The position numbers were made by a program, and so were the translations under genes. Shown here piece by piece: positions 42,764 to 49,962 of a stretch of 64,000 nt of DNA. The notes beneath the pieces were generated by a model, which searched no databases, was not told the origin of the DNA, and saw nothing but the letters and a program-made list of their open reading frames with translations. Origin of the DNA: JAGIBJ01 sp032119595 (lineage in GTDB: Bacteria > Actinomycetota > Thermoleophilia > Solirubrobacterales > Solirubrobacteraceae); the NCBI GenBank assembly GCA_032119595.1, contig JAUMBQ010000001.1, positions 551,696 through 615,695 on the forward strand. Direction: 5' to 3'. The number at the start of each line of letters is the position of its first letter. Position 1 is the first letter of the stretch.

Positions 42764-43582
42764 CAGCCTGCGCCGGCCCAGCAGCCGGCGCAGGCCCGGG
42801 CGGCGGCTGCGGCGCTCTTCGCGGATACGCAGGGCGCGCGCCGGATAGTTCGTCGTGACGAGCCAGGTGCGGGGGTCGCGGATCCAGCGCTCGAGCTCCT
42901 TTGGGTTGTCGACGGTCCAGACCAGCAGCGGCAGCCGCCGTTTGGCCGCGAACCGCGCCAGGGTCCAACGGGCCAGCTGCTTGTTCGCGACCACGAGATT
43001 CGCGCCGCTCTCACGGATCCGGGTGCGCGGGAACAGCTCGCGCAGGCGGGTGTGGATGACCTCCTGGCGACGGCGCCCGGTCAGGTCACGCCCGAGCGAC
43101 AACCCGACGAGCAGGTGCGGATAGCGCTCGCGAGCCCAGGCGCGGATGGCCCGGACGGATGCGTCTTCCAGGCTCGTGATGATGATCTGGTCGGCGCCCA
43201 TGATCTCCACCGCCAAGCGGGCCGCCACCACCTCATACGTCGACGACGGATCGGCGTAGAGCTCGTCCGGTGAGACGAACTTCAGATCGATGTGGGCGTG
43301 CTTCCCGCGGGCGGCGAGAATGGCAAGGGCGTCGTCGTACCGGATGAACTGGTGCGTCGCCTCCGCGAGTCGAGCGAACGGCAGGTCAGCGAGCCGGACG
43401 AGTTCGCCGTCGATTTCGACGTGGTCGTCGTGAAAGAGCACGAAGACACCGTCGGCGCAGCGCTGCACATCGAACTCGATGAACTCGGCGCCCAGGTACG
43501 TCGCAAGTTCGATCGCCTCGCGGGTGTTCTCGAGGGTCCGATCGGTCTCAGCGCCGCAGCGGTGTGCACTGAGCAGGGTCAT
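42758..43582 (-). CDS. Glycerophosphodiester phosphodiesterase
   Basis: 274 residues of the GDPD TIM barrel. Motifs: SAHRCGAETDRTLENT (the family has HRG....PENT), EFIEFDVQRCADG with the metal Glu/Asp, and LFHDDHVEIDG with the second catalytic histidine. It would hydrolyse glycerophosphodiesters to glycerol 3-phosphate and alcohol. No signal peptide, so cytoplasmic. The C-terminus is Arg-rich. It faces the biosynthetic unit in convergent orientation. GDPD enzymes can feed glycerol phosphate, but a link is only inference. Confidence 0.85.
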   Translation of the reverse strand: MTLLSAHRCGAETDRTLENTREAIELATYLGAEFIEFDVQRCADGVFVLFHDDHVEIDGELVRLADLPFARLAEATHQFIRYDDALAILAARGKHAHIDLKFVSPDELYADPSSTYEVVAARLAVEIMGADQIIITSLEDASVRAIRAWARERYPHLLVGLSLGRDLTGRRRQEVIHTRLRELFPRTRIRESGANLVVANKQLARWTLARFAAKRRLPLLVWTVDNPKELERWIRDPRTWLVTTNYPARALRIREERRSRRPGLRRLLGRRRLR

Positions 43583-43635
43583 CGCCGCGGGCCCATCGCA
43601 CGTTCAGGGGGTGCGACAGGCCGACGCGAACGCGG

Positions 43636-43896
43636 CTACTGGCCGAAGTACGCCGCGTTGAGCGCGACGTACGACTCCTGATCCTCAGGCACCTGGTCCT
43701 CGGCGAAGCACGCGTCGACCGGGCAAGCCTCAACGCAGGCGTCGCAATCGATGCACTCTTCGGGGTCGATGAAGAGCTGCTTGACCGTGTCGAAGTCAGG
43801 CTCGTCGGGCGTCGGATGGATGCAGTCGACGGGGCAGACTTCGGTGCAGGACGCATCCTTGGTGCCGATGCACGGCTCGGTGATCACGTACGCCAT
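43636..43896 (-). CDS. fdxA: 7Fe-8S ferredoxin
   Basis: 86 residues. The first cluster motif begins at Cys9 with x7 Cys17 x3 Cys21-Pro (the 3Fe-4S pattern, with Cys25 beyond), and the second reads CIDCDACVEACP (4Fe-4S). This is the FdxA type of actinobacteria and firmicutes, a low-potential electron carrier in the cytoplasm. AGGAG at the correct distance precedes the ATG on the minus strand. No oxidoreductase partner is adjacent; GDPD lies downstream, 53 nt away. Confidence 0.95.
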   Translation of the reverse strand: MAYVITEPCIGTKDASCTEVCPVDCIHPTPDEPDFDTVKQLFIDPEECIDCDACVEACPVDACFAEDQVPEDQESYVALNAAYFGQ

Positions 43897-43936
43897 GGCG
43901 GGTCGTCTCCTGGATGGGCAAAAGAAGAGGGAAGGC

Positions 43937-43960
43937 TGGGAACCGGGCAGGGTTCCCAGA
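43937..43960 (-). terminator. Terminator of the amidase gene
   Basis: CTGGGAACC (43937-43945) pairs perfectly with GGTTCCCAG (43952-43960) across 6 nt. On the minus strand it follows the amidase stop and is itself followed by a pyrimidine-rich tail ending CTTCTTTT. This is the clearest intrinsic terminator in the window. Confidence 0.75.
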
Positions 43961-43971
43961 GGCGCGAAAGT

Positions 43972-45438
43972 CTACCGGGGTGCCCCGGTGGCAAGCGGCG
44001 CGCGGCGCTCATCCCACCGAAGTTCGGCTTCTAGCTGCGCCGAGAGCTGCAGCAGCACGTGCTCTTCGCACGGGCGGCCGATCGCTTGCACGCCCACCGG
44101 GAGGCCGTCGATCTCATGCGTCGGCAGGCTGATCGCCGGGTTTCCGCAGAGATTGGCGACCGGCGAAAATGGCATCCACTGCTCCGCACGTTCGAACGCA
44201 GCGATCGGATCGTCGAGGCCGGCATGGATCGCGCCGATGAGCGCGGGCGGGCCCGCGAGCGCCGGCGTGAGGACGATGTCGTACGGAGCAAAGGTGCCAA
44301 GAATGAGCCGCGCGATCCCATCGGCGGTGAACTTCGTCTGCCAGGCGTCGGTTGCGTTGCGGGCTGCGGCGCGCTGCATGACCGCCCAGCCGAGCGGATC
44401 CAGGTCCTCCTGGAGAACTGGCCCTTCGCCGCCAGCCGACGCCTTACCCGCGCCGGCAAGCACGCGGTGCTGAACACTGGCCATGTCGGTGAAGAGGTCG
44501 ACAAACAGGTCGCTCAGGAAGCGACCGGGCACCGGGAACTGGATCTCCGCCTCGACGATCTCATGGCCGAGCGCGGCGAGACGCACGAGGGTCTCATCGA
44601 GCGCCTGCGACGAGGCGGCGTCGACCGTGACGCCATCGAGCGATGGCTCGCGCAGCACGCCGATCCGCAGCGGCTTCAGCGCGCGGCCGATCGCGTCGCC
44701 GTAGGACTCGGTGTGCGGCGGCGCCCAGGACGCGTCGCCAAACTCAGGGCCTGCCAGGACATCGAGAATGAGGGCGGCGTCGGCCGTGGTGCGCGCCAAG
44801 CCGCCGTCGACGACGAGGTAGTTCTCCCCCGTCTCCGGCCCTTGCGACACCCGGCCGCGTTGCGGCTTGAGGCCCACCAGCCCGGTGCACGCCGCCGGGA
44901 TGCGGATCGACCCGCCACCATCGTTGCCGTGCGCAATCGGGATCACGCCCGCCGCAACCGCAGCGGCGGCGCCGCCAGACGATCCGCCCGCGGTGCGCGA
45001 GAGGTCCCACGGATTGCGGGTCGGCTCGCGATGCAGCGGCTCGGTGGTCGGCAGCAGACCCCATTCGGGCAGGGCGGTGGTCCCGACGATGATCGCGCCA
45101 GCCCCGCGGATCCGGGCCGTCGTCGCGTGGTCGTAGGGGGCGATCAGCGTGTTGGTGATCCGCCCGCCGCTGCGCACCGGAAGGCCGAGCACCGCACGGT
45201 TGTTCTTGATCGCGATCGGCACCCCGGCGAGGAGCCGCGCGTCGCCCGCTTGGACCTGTGCAGCGGCGGCCAGCGCACCCTCGGCATCGACGTCTGTAAA
45301 GGCGTTGATCTGCGGCTCGATCGCCTCGATCCGCTCGAGCGCCGCCTGCGTCAGCTCCGTCGCCGTGACCTCTCCCTCTCGAACGAGGCGGGCGAGTTCG
45401 CCCGCGGGCCGCTGAAGCAGGTCATGGAGATCGCGCAC
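43972..45438 (-). CDS. Amidase signature family enzyme
   Basis: 488 residues from GTG 45438 (MRDLHDLLQRPAGELARLV), the usual start of the family; the frame is open to 45552 but that lead is Arg/Pro-rich noise. Catalytic Lys in GVPIAIKNN, cis-Ser in RTAGGSSGGAAAAVAAG, and nucleophile Ser in DGGGSIRIPA form the Ser-cisSer-Lys triad. Cytoplasmic amide hydrolase of uncertain substrate. It is not GatA: no gatB or gatC gene is near. The ferredoxin gene is downstream, separated by a strong terminator. Confidence 0.85.
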   Translation of the reverse strand: MRDLHDLLQRPAGELARLVREGEVTATELTQAALERIEAIEPQINAFTDVDAEGALAAAAQVQAGDARLLAGVPIAIKNNRAVLGLPVRSGGRITNTLIAPYDHATTARIRGAGAIIVGTTALPEWGLLPTTEPLHREPTRNPWDLSRTAGGSSGGAAAAVAAGVIPIAHGNDGGGSIRIPAACTGLVGLKPQRGRVSQGPETGENYLVVDGGLARTTADAALILDVLAGPEFGDASWAPPHTESYGDAIGRALKPLRIGVLREPSLDGVTVDAASSQALDETLVRLAALGHEIVEAEIQFPVPGRFLSDLFVDLFTDMASVQHRVLAGAGKASAGGEGPVLQEDLDPLGWAVMQRAAARNATDAWQTKFTADGIARLILGTFAPYDIVLTPALAGPPALIGAIHAGLDDPIAAFERAEQWMPFSPVANLCGNPAISLPTHEIDGLPVGVQAIGRPCEEHVLLQLSAQLEAELRWDERRAPLATGAPR

Positions 45439-45775
45439 AAGAGCGAAGCTAGCGCGGGCCGGGCGTGCTTGCGGGGTCCGGCGCACGACTGGCTCGATGC
45501 GGGGGCGCCGTGCATCAACCTCCGCCGGCCCGACGGGGCGAGGCGACGGCACGAACTGAACCTAATTCAAAACTTCGGAATCAGCTGGTTCTCCCGTATT
45601 TGCTGGCCATTTCGTGCAGAAGACCGTCGTGCAGATTGAGCAAGGCGCCTCCGATTCTTGCCTCTCAACGCCGGTAAGCGTACGTTTCGAACTGATCGGC
45701 GTTCTCCGTTTGACGCCGACTGTCCCCGCCGCCTGACGACGTCCCTCGCAGGGTGGCAGCTGAGAAAGGCACTCC
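45439..45775. other. Divergent intergenic region, AT-richer
   Basis: 337 nt between the amidase and the polyester hydrolase genes. The stretch 45555-45720 is visibly AT-richer than its surroundings. I see no ORF with a ribosome site, no clear promoter pair and no inverted repeat longer than a few bases. TTGACG at 45709-45714 is an isolated -35-like word. Possible degraded sequence or a large control region for the secreted hydrolase. Confidence 0.4.
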
Positions 45776-46639
45776 TTGTCCAAGAAGACGTACTTCGCGA
45801 GCGGTTTGGCGCTGCTCGCGCTCGCCGCGCCGGCCACTGCGGCTGCGGCCGATAACCCGTACGAGAAGGGTCCGGCTCCGACTGAAGCCACCCTCCGCCA
45901 GGTCCTTGGCCCGTACTCCTACACCAAGAAGGTCATTGCGAACTCGGCCACGCCGGGCTTCGGTCAGGCTTCGGTCTGGACGCCGAACGGCGCTCCGGGC
46001 GAGACCTTCGGTGCGGTCGCGATTGCTCCGGGCTGGACGGAGTCGGAGTCGGTCATTTCGTGGCTCGGGCCCCGCCTTGCGTCGCAGGGCTTCGTCGTCC
46101 TCACGATGAGCGTCAACAACACGCTGACCGATCTGCCGCCGAGCCGTGGCGCGCAGCTCAACGCCGGCCTGCGGTACCTCACGTCGATCAGCACCTCCAA
46201 GGACAAGGTCGATCCCCAGCGTCTGGCCGCAATCGGCCACTCGATGGGTGGCGGCGGCACGCTCGAAGCGGCCAAGAACAACCCGACGATCAAAGCGATC
46301 GTGGGCCTTGAGCCGTGGAACACCACCGTCGGCTGGCAGACCATCACGGCGCCCGCCCTGATGATCGGCGCCCAGAACGACATCATCGCCCCGCCGGCCT
46401 ACCACGCGGCGAAGTTCTACAACTCGATCCCGGACACGACTCCGAAGGGCTACCTGCAGATCCGCGGCGCCGACCACTTCGTGTCCAACCAGCCCAACGG
46501 CACCGTCGCCACGTCCACGATCTCGTGGCTCAAGCGCTACGTCGACCTCGACACCCGCTACACCGCCATGCTCGTCCCGACCCTCGTCGGCCCGCCGACG
46601 AACTCGGTGCAGGTCTGGATCAACCGCAGCGTCAACTAA
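45776..46639 (+). CDS. Secreted polyester hydrolase (PETase/cutinase-type)
   Basis: 287 residues from TTG 45776, with GAGAAAGG ahead. Signal peptide 1-25, cleavage after AAAA. The mature protein opens NPYEKGPAPTEATL, as in LCC, TfCut2 and IsPETase (NPYxRGPxPT). Triad: Ser156 in GHSMGGGG, Asp202 in GAQNDIIAP, His234 in GADHFVSN. The binding-cleft Trp is Trp181 in LEPWNTT; the C-terminal WLKRYVDLDTRY also matches. The oxyanion-hole Tyr of the family is Trp87 here (APGWTES). There is no cysteine in the whole protein, so the C-terminal disulfide of known members is absent. Natural substrate is probably cutin-like or another polyester. Confidence 0.85.
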   Translation: MSKKTYFASGLALLALAAPATAAAADNPYEKGPAPTEATLRQVLGPYSYTKKVIANSATPGFGQASVWTPNGAPGETFGAVAIAPGWTESESVISWLGPRLASQGFVVLTMSVNNTLTDLPPSRGAQLNAGLRYLTSISTSKDKVDPQRLAAIGHSMGGGGTLEAAKNNPTIKAIVGLEPWNTTVGWQTITAPALMIGAQNDIIAPPAYHAAKFYNSIPDTTPKGYLQIRGADHFVSNQPNGTVATSTISWLKRYVDLDTRYTAMLVPTLVGPPTNSVQVWINRSVN

Positions 46640-46666
46640 CGACCACACCCCGGGCCCACACGCCCA

Positions 46667-46708
46667 AACGAGTACCCGAGGGCCCGCACACGCGGGCCCT
46701 CGCTCGTT
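46667..46708 (+). terminator. Strong terminator after the polyester hydrolase
   Basis: An 11-bp stem, 46677-46687 with 46692-46702, closes on an ACAC loop. It is extended by AACGAG (46667-46672) with CTCGTT (46703-46708). Perfect pairing, 27 nt after the stop. Confidence 0.7.
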
Positions 46709-46728
46709 CCAGGCACCACCGGCACGCG

Positions 46729-46758
46729 AACGGGGCGGCCTCGCAGGACCGCCCCGTT
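46729..46758 (+). terminator. Second hairpin of tandem terminator
   Basis: AACGGGGCGG (46729-46738) pairs with CCGCCCCGTT (46749-46758), 10 bp with a 10-nt loop, 20 nt after the first hairpin. It reinforces termination before the citrate synthase gene. Confidence 0.65.
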
Positions 46759-47091
46759 GCTGCGGATCAAGCGAACCCCACCCGGGTCGCCCAAACCTTG
46801 ATCCCGGGCGTTGAGGAATTCCGCCCGACCGGTGTCCTGCGGTCGGCGGCCCGTGCCCGGTGCGTGGTCCTCCGTTGCATTCCCCCTGGAGATGCACCGG
46901 CGTTGACGGCATTCAACTCGATCGCGGCCGAATAGATGTTGCGTAACACGAAACTCTGATCGCCCCCAGAATGCGCCGGGAGCCCGTGCGATGACACCGA
47001 CCGGCGGTAGGCTGCCGAGTACCTGGAACCGGCGCCCCACCTGCGCCGCTTCGCCCCAAGCACCCGCCCAGTGGAAGCGACCCGCACCGCG
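46759..47091 (+). other. Leader/promoter region of citrate synthase
   Basis: 333 nt without a gene. TTGACG at about 46903 and TAGATG at 46933 are -35/-10-like words, but 24 nt apart, too far for one promoter. No ORF with ribosome site and no repeats noticed. Confidence 0.3.
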
Positions 47092-48201
47092 ATGACCGAC
47101 ACCGAGATCAAGTCCGGCCTTGAGGGCGTCGTCGCCTTCGCAAGCGAGATCGCCGAGCCCGACCGCGACGGTGGCAATCTGCGCTACCGCGGCGTCGACA
47201 TCGAGGACCTGGTCGGCAAGGTGCCGTACGAGCACGTCTGGGGCCTGCTGGTCGACGGTGGGTTCCTCCCGGGCCTCGCGCCAGCCGAGCCGCACCCGCT
47301 CACCGTCCGCTCCGGCGATCCACGCGTTGACGTGCAGTCCGCCCTCGCGATGCTCGCGCCCGAATGGGGCTTCAAGCCGATCATCGACATCACCGACGAC
47401 GAGGCTCGCCTCCAGCTTGCCCGCGCGTCCGTGATGGCCCTCAGCTTCGTGGCACAGTCGGCGCGCGGCGCCGGCCAGCCGCCGATCCCGCAGGTCGAAG
47501 TCGACAACGGCCGCACCATCGCCGAGCGCTTCCTCATCCGCTGGCGCGGCGAACTCAACCCCGACCACGCCAAAGCGATCGACGCGTACTGGATCAGCGC
47601 CGCCGAGCACGGCATGAACGCCTCCACGTTCACCGCCCGCGTCATCACCTCCACCGGAGCCGACGCGGCCGCCGCACTCTCCGGCGCCGTCGGCGCGCTC
47701 AGTGGCCCGCTCCACGGCGGCGCGCCCTCACGAGTACTCAGCATGCTCGACGCCGTCGAGCAGCACGGCGACGCCCGTGACTGGGTCAAGAAGGCGCTCG
47801 ACCGCAAAGAGCGCCTCATGGGCTTCGGCCACCGCGTCTACCGCGCCGAAGACCCCCGAGCCCGCACCCTGCGCCGCATCGCCAAGGAACTGAACGCCGA
47901 GCGCGTCGAAGTCGCCGAAGCCCTCGAGCAGGCCGCGCTCGCCGAACTCCACGAGCGCAAGCCCGACCGCGTCCTGGCCACCAACGTCGAGTTCTGGTCA
48001 GCCGTCGTCCTCGACTTCGCCAAAGTCCCCGGCGACCTCTTCACCCCTATGTTCACCTGCGCCCGCGTCGCCGGCTGGTCAGCCCACATCCTCGAGCAAA
48101 AGCGCGAAGGCCGCCTCATCCGCCCCAGCGCCAAATACGTCGGCCCCGGCCCCCGCGCCGTCGCCGACGTTCCCGGCGCCAAAGAAGTCGGCCTCGCCTG
48201 A
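47092..48201 (+). CDS. citA: Citrate synthase (CitA-like, type II actinobacterial)
   Basis: 369 residues from ATG 47092; GTG 47071 would add seven residues. It condenses oxaloacetate with acetyl-CoA. Catalytic landmarks: AAEHGMNAST, GPLHGGAP, GFGHRVY, and TNVEFWSAVVLDF followed by FTPMFTCARVAGWSAHILEQ. The catalytic base is Asp in NVDFYSG of E. coli and pig enzymes; here it is Glu (NVEFW). I believe this occurs in actinobacterial CitA-type proteins but cannot verify. A 2-methylcitrate synthase role is possible, though no prp genes are near. Its stop lies in the structured element at 48196-48303. Confidence 0.85.
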   Translation: MTDTEIKSGLEGVVAFASEIAEPDRDGGNLRYRGVDIEDLVGKVPYEHVWGLLVDGGFLPGLAPAEPHPLTVRSGDPRVDVQSALAMLAPEWGFKPIIDITDDEARLQLARASVMALSFVAQSARGAGQPPIPQVEVDNGRTIAERFLIRWRGELNPDHAKAIDAYWISAAEHGMNASTFTARVITSTGADAAAALSGAVGALSGPLHGGAPSRVLSMLDAVEQHGDARDWVKKALDRKERLMGFGHRVYRAEDPRARTLRRIAKELNAERVEVAEALEQAALAELHERKPDRVLATNVEFWSAVVLDFAKVPGDLFTPMFTCARVAGWSAHILEQKREGRLIRPSAKYVGPGPRAVADVPGAKEVGLA

Positions 48202-48303
48202 GCAGCTCTCGCTTGCATCTTCGGTCCCGGAGATCCGGCCCCGGGCTGGCGCCCTAAAACCGGCTCGCCGGAACCGAATCTGCTGCGCGATAGCTCGCTC
48301 AGG
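48196..48303 (+). repeat. Structured 3'-end element, copy 2
   Basis: Begins in the last codon/stop of citrate synthase exactly as copy 1 does in thioredoxin. CCTGAGC (48197-48203) pairs with GCTCAGG (48297-48303), AGCT (48204-48207) with AGCT (48292-48295), TCGC (48209-48212) with GCGA (48287-48290). An 11-nt stem, 48220-48230 with 48268-48278, has one mismatch. The conserved words CTCTCGCTTGCA, CGAATCTGC and GCGCGATAG sit at the same places as in copy 1. The long stem has different bases on both strands yet pairs, which argues that structure is selected. Confidence 0.7.
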
Positions 48304-48376
48304 AGTAGTGATGGCGGCGGGTGGCTGACCAGAGTTTGCCTCTGCTTAACCCGGAGGTCCTAGGTTCGTCGCAGAC

Positions 48377-48402
48377 CCCCGTCCTTGGATCCTTGGACGG
48401 GG
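48377..48402 (+). promoter_or_regulatory. Hairpin upstream of secreted propeller-like gene
   Basis: CCCCGTCC (48377-48384) pairs with GGACGGGG (48395-48402) across a 10-nt loop that holds the palindrome GGATCC. It ends 28 nt before the GTG start. It may be a terminator of the upstream unit or an attenuator in the 5'-UTR. Confidence 0.4.
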
Positions 48403-48430
48403 CTGCACTGCTACCTACGAGGAGCTGACC

Positions 48431-49684
48431 GTGGAACCCACACGCCGTCGTTCGATCGCCCTACTCACCACGCTGACGCTGGCCGCCGTGCCTGCCGTCG
48501 CCCTTGCTGGGGGTCGCGACCACCCCGAAGACGACACCGCCGGTCACTCGACCCCGGCGTCGCCCTCACCGTCGCCATCGGCCTCACCGTCGCCATCGGC
48601 GTCGCCCTCGCCATCGCCGTCGCCATCGTTTGCGCCAGCGCTCGCGTCGTTCCCGCTGCCGAATGGCTTCCAGCCCGAAGGCATCGCGAGCGGACCAGGC
48701 GGGCGCCTGTACATCGGCTCGATTCCGACCGGTGCCGTGTATCGGGCGGACCCACGCACCGGCCAGGGCTCCGTGCTCGTGCCGCCGCACCCGGGCCGCG
48801 CAGCCATCGGTCTGAAGGTCGCCGGGAAGAAGCTCGTCGTCGCGGGCGGCGCCACCGGTAAGGCTTTCATCTACGACGTTCGCACCGGCGCCGACGTGGC
48901 CGAGGTCGCCCTCACGACCACGCCGACGTTCGTCAACGACGTGACGATCGGCAAGCACGCCGCCTACTTCACCGACTCCCAGCAGCAGCAGCTCTACCGC
49001 GTGAGCCTCGGCAAGGACGGCGGCCACTCGGGCAGCCATGACGCGGGCGACGACCATGCCAAGGGATCGGACGACCGCAGCAAGGGATCCGACGACGACG
49101 CTAAGGGATCGGACGACCGCAGCAAGGGATCCGACGACGACGGTCAGCGTGGCGACGGCTCGCGCGACGACGACGACGCCAAGGCGTCGCGGTCGAGCCG
49201 TGGCGGCGGCAGCTCAAGCTCGCGGCCGGCAGCCAAGTACACGGCGACCACGGTGAAGATCACCGGCGCCCTGCAGTACGACACCGATCCAGCAACGTTC
49301 GAGGCCAACGGCATCGCCGCGCTGCCGAACGGGCGCCAGCTCCTCGTCGTGCAGAGCGCGTCCGGCAAGCTGTTCAAAGTCAACGGCACCACGGGCGTCT
49401 CAACCGAGGTCGCGCTGACCGGTGGAACGCTGGCCAACGGCGACGGCATCCTGCTCAAGGGCCGCACGCTCTACGTCGTGCAGAACCGCCTGAACCAGAT
49501 CGCGGTCGTCAAGCTTGACGGCAAAGCGACCAGCGGCACCATCGAGCGGGTCATCACGAATCCGCTGTTCCGGGTTCCGACGACGATCGCCCGCCAGGGC
49601 GGCTCGCTCTACGCGGTCAACGCGCGCTTCGGCACGCCGGCGACGCCCGACACCGACTACGACGTCGTGCGCGTCGACAAGTAG
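48431..49684 (+). CDS. Secreted beta-propeller-like protein with Ser-Pro and Lys-Ser-Asp repeats
   Basis: 417 residues from GTG 48431 with GAGGAG ahead. Signal peptide (1-26, ending ALAG), a Ser-Pro repeat linker (about 40-65), then propeller-like strands: FQPEGIASGPGGRLYIGS, FVNDVTIGKHAAYFTDS, EANGIAALPNGRQLLVVQS and NGDGILLKGRTLYVVQN. This NHL/SMP-30-like pattern suggests a six-bladed propeller. A hydrophilic insertion of KGSDDRSKGSDDDA repeats (about 200-250) interrupts it. Acidic repeats may bind calcium. Function unknown; cell-surface or matrix role inferred. Confidence 0.6.
   Translation: MEPTRRRSIALLTTLTLAAVPAVALAGGRDHPEDDTAGHSTPASPSPSPSASPSPSASPSPSPSPSFAPALASFPLPNGFQPEGIASGPGGRLYIGSIPTGAVYRADPRTGQGSVLVPPHPGRAAIGLKVAGKKLVVAGGATGKAFIYDVRTGADVAEVALTTTPTFVNDVTIGKHAAYFTDSQQQQLYRVSLGKDGGHSGSHDAGDDHAKGSDDRSKGSDDDAKGSDDRSKGSDDDGQRGDGSRDDDDAKASRSSRGGGSSSSRPAAKYTATTVKITGALQYDTDPATFEANGIAALPNGRQLLVVQSASGKLFKVNGTTGVSTEVALTGGTLANGDGILLKGRTLYVVQNRLNQIAVVKLDGKATSGTIERVITNPLFRVPTTIARQGGSLYAVNARFGTPATPDTDYDVVRVDK
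49061..49143 (+). repeat. Two 42-nt in-frame repeats
   Basis: Unit AAGGGATCGGACGACCGCAG plus a closely related half starts at 49061 and again at 49103. Each 42-nt unit encodes 14 residues of Lys-Gly-Ser-Asp-Asp type in the propeller-like protein. Near-identical bases suggest recent duplication or slippage. Confidence 0.7.
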
Positions 49685-49898
49685 TAGCTCCCCCAGGGTG
49701 GTGGGGGGGGGGCGCTACCTCCAAGCCTTTGGCGGCCAGGCCCCTTTGATATCAACCAGTTCCTGGAACAGGGCTGGCATGCTGTTCACCTCTTTCTGGA
49801 TAACCGTGGGTGAGGCAACCTCAGGATACGTGTAGAACATGTGCTCCAACTTACGCTTATACGCATNNNNNNNNNNCCCCACCCCCACCACCCGCGCC
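49685..49898. other. Assembly gap with foreign-looking fragment
   Basis: After the propeller-like stop, CCCCCA/TGGGGG forms a hairpin running into a G homopolymer (about 49700-49712). Then comes a segment of about 150 nt (49714-49866) with clearly lower GC, and ten N at 49867-49876, then C-rich sequence. On the minus strand the low-GC segment reads as the last 49 codons of a gene ending in a stop, including KLEHMFYTYPEVASPTV. It has no relation to its neighbours. Likely a scaffold join with a misplaced or contaminant read end. Confidence 0.7.
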
Positions 49899-49943
49899 AA
49901 CGCGCCCAGGCGGCGTCCCAACGGTGGGACTCCGCCTGGCGTT
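49899..49943 (-). terminator. Terminator of recD2
   Basis: AACG/CGTT (49899-49902, 49940-49943), CCAGGCGG (49906-49913) with CCGCCTGG (49932-49939) and GTCCCA (49915-49920) with TGGGAC (49925-49930) stack into one long hairpin with an ACGG loop. It lies 20 nt beyond the recD2 stop on the minus strand. Confidence 0.65.
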
Positions 49944-49962
49944 GATGCTCTAGGCGGGCGCG

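Noticed and set aside
44059..45639. 526-codon plus-strand ORF
   Set aside because: Antisense of the amidase gene, Arg-rich, no motif.
45562..45891. 109-residue minus-strand ORF upstream of and over the polyester hydrolase start
   Set aside because: Overlaps the signal peptide region in antisense; no ribosome site or family.
48311..48385. tRNA-like sequence (GGAGGTCCTAGGTTCG)
   Set aside because: The T-arm-like GTTC is present, but the 5-bp stems around it and the acceptor ends do not pair. tRNAscan-SE would decide.
49515..49835. Plus-strand ORF crossing the assembly junction
   Set aside because: It shadows the propeller-like gene and then runs into the foreign fragment.
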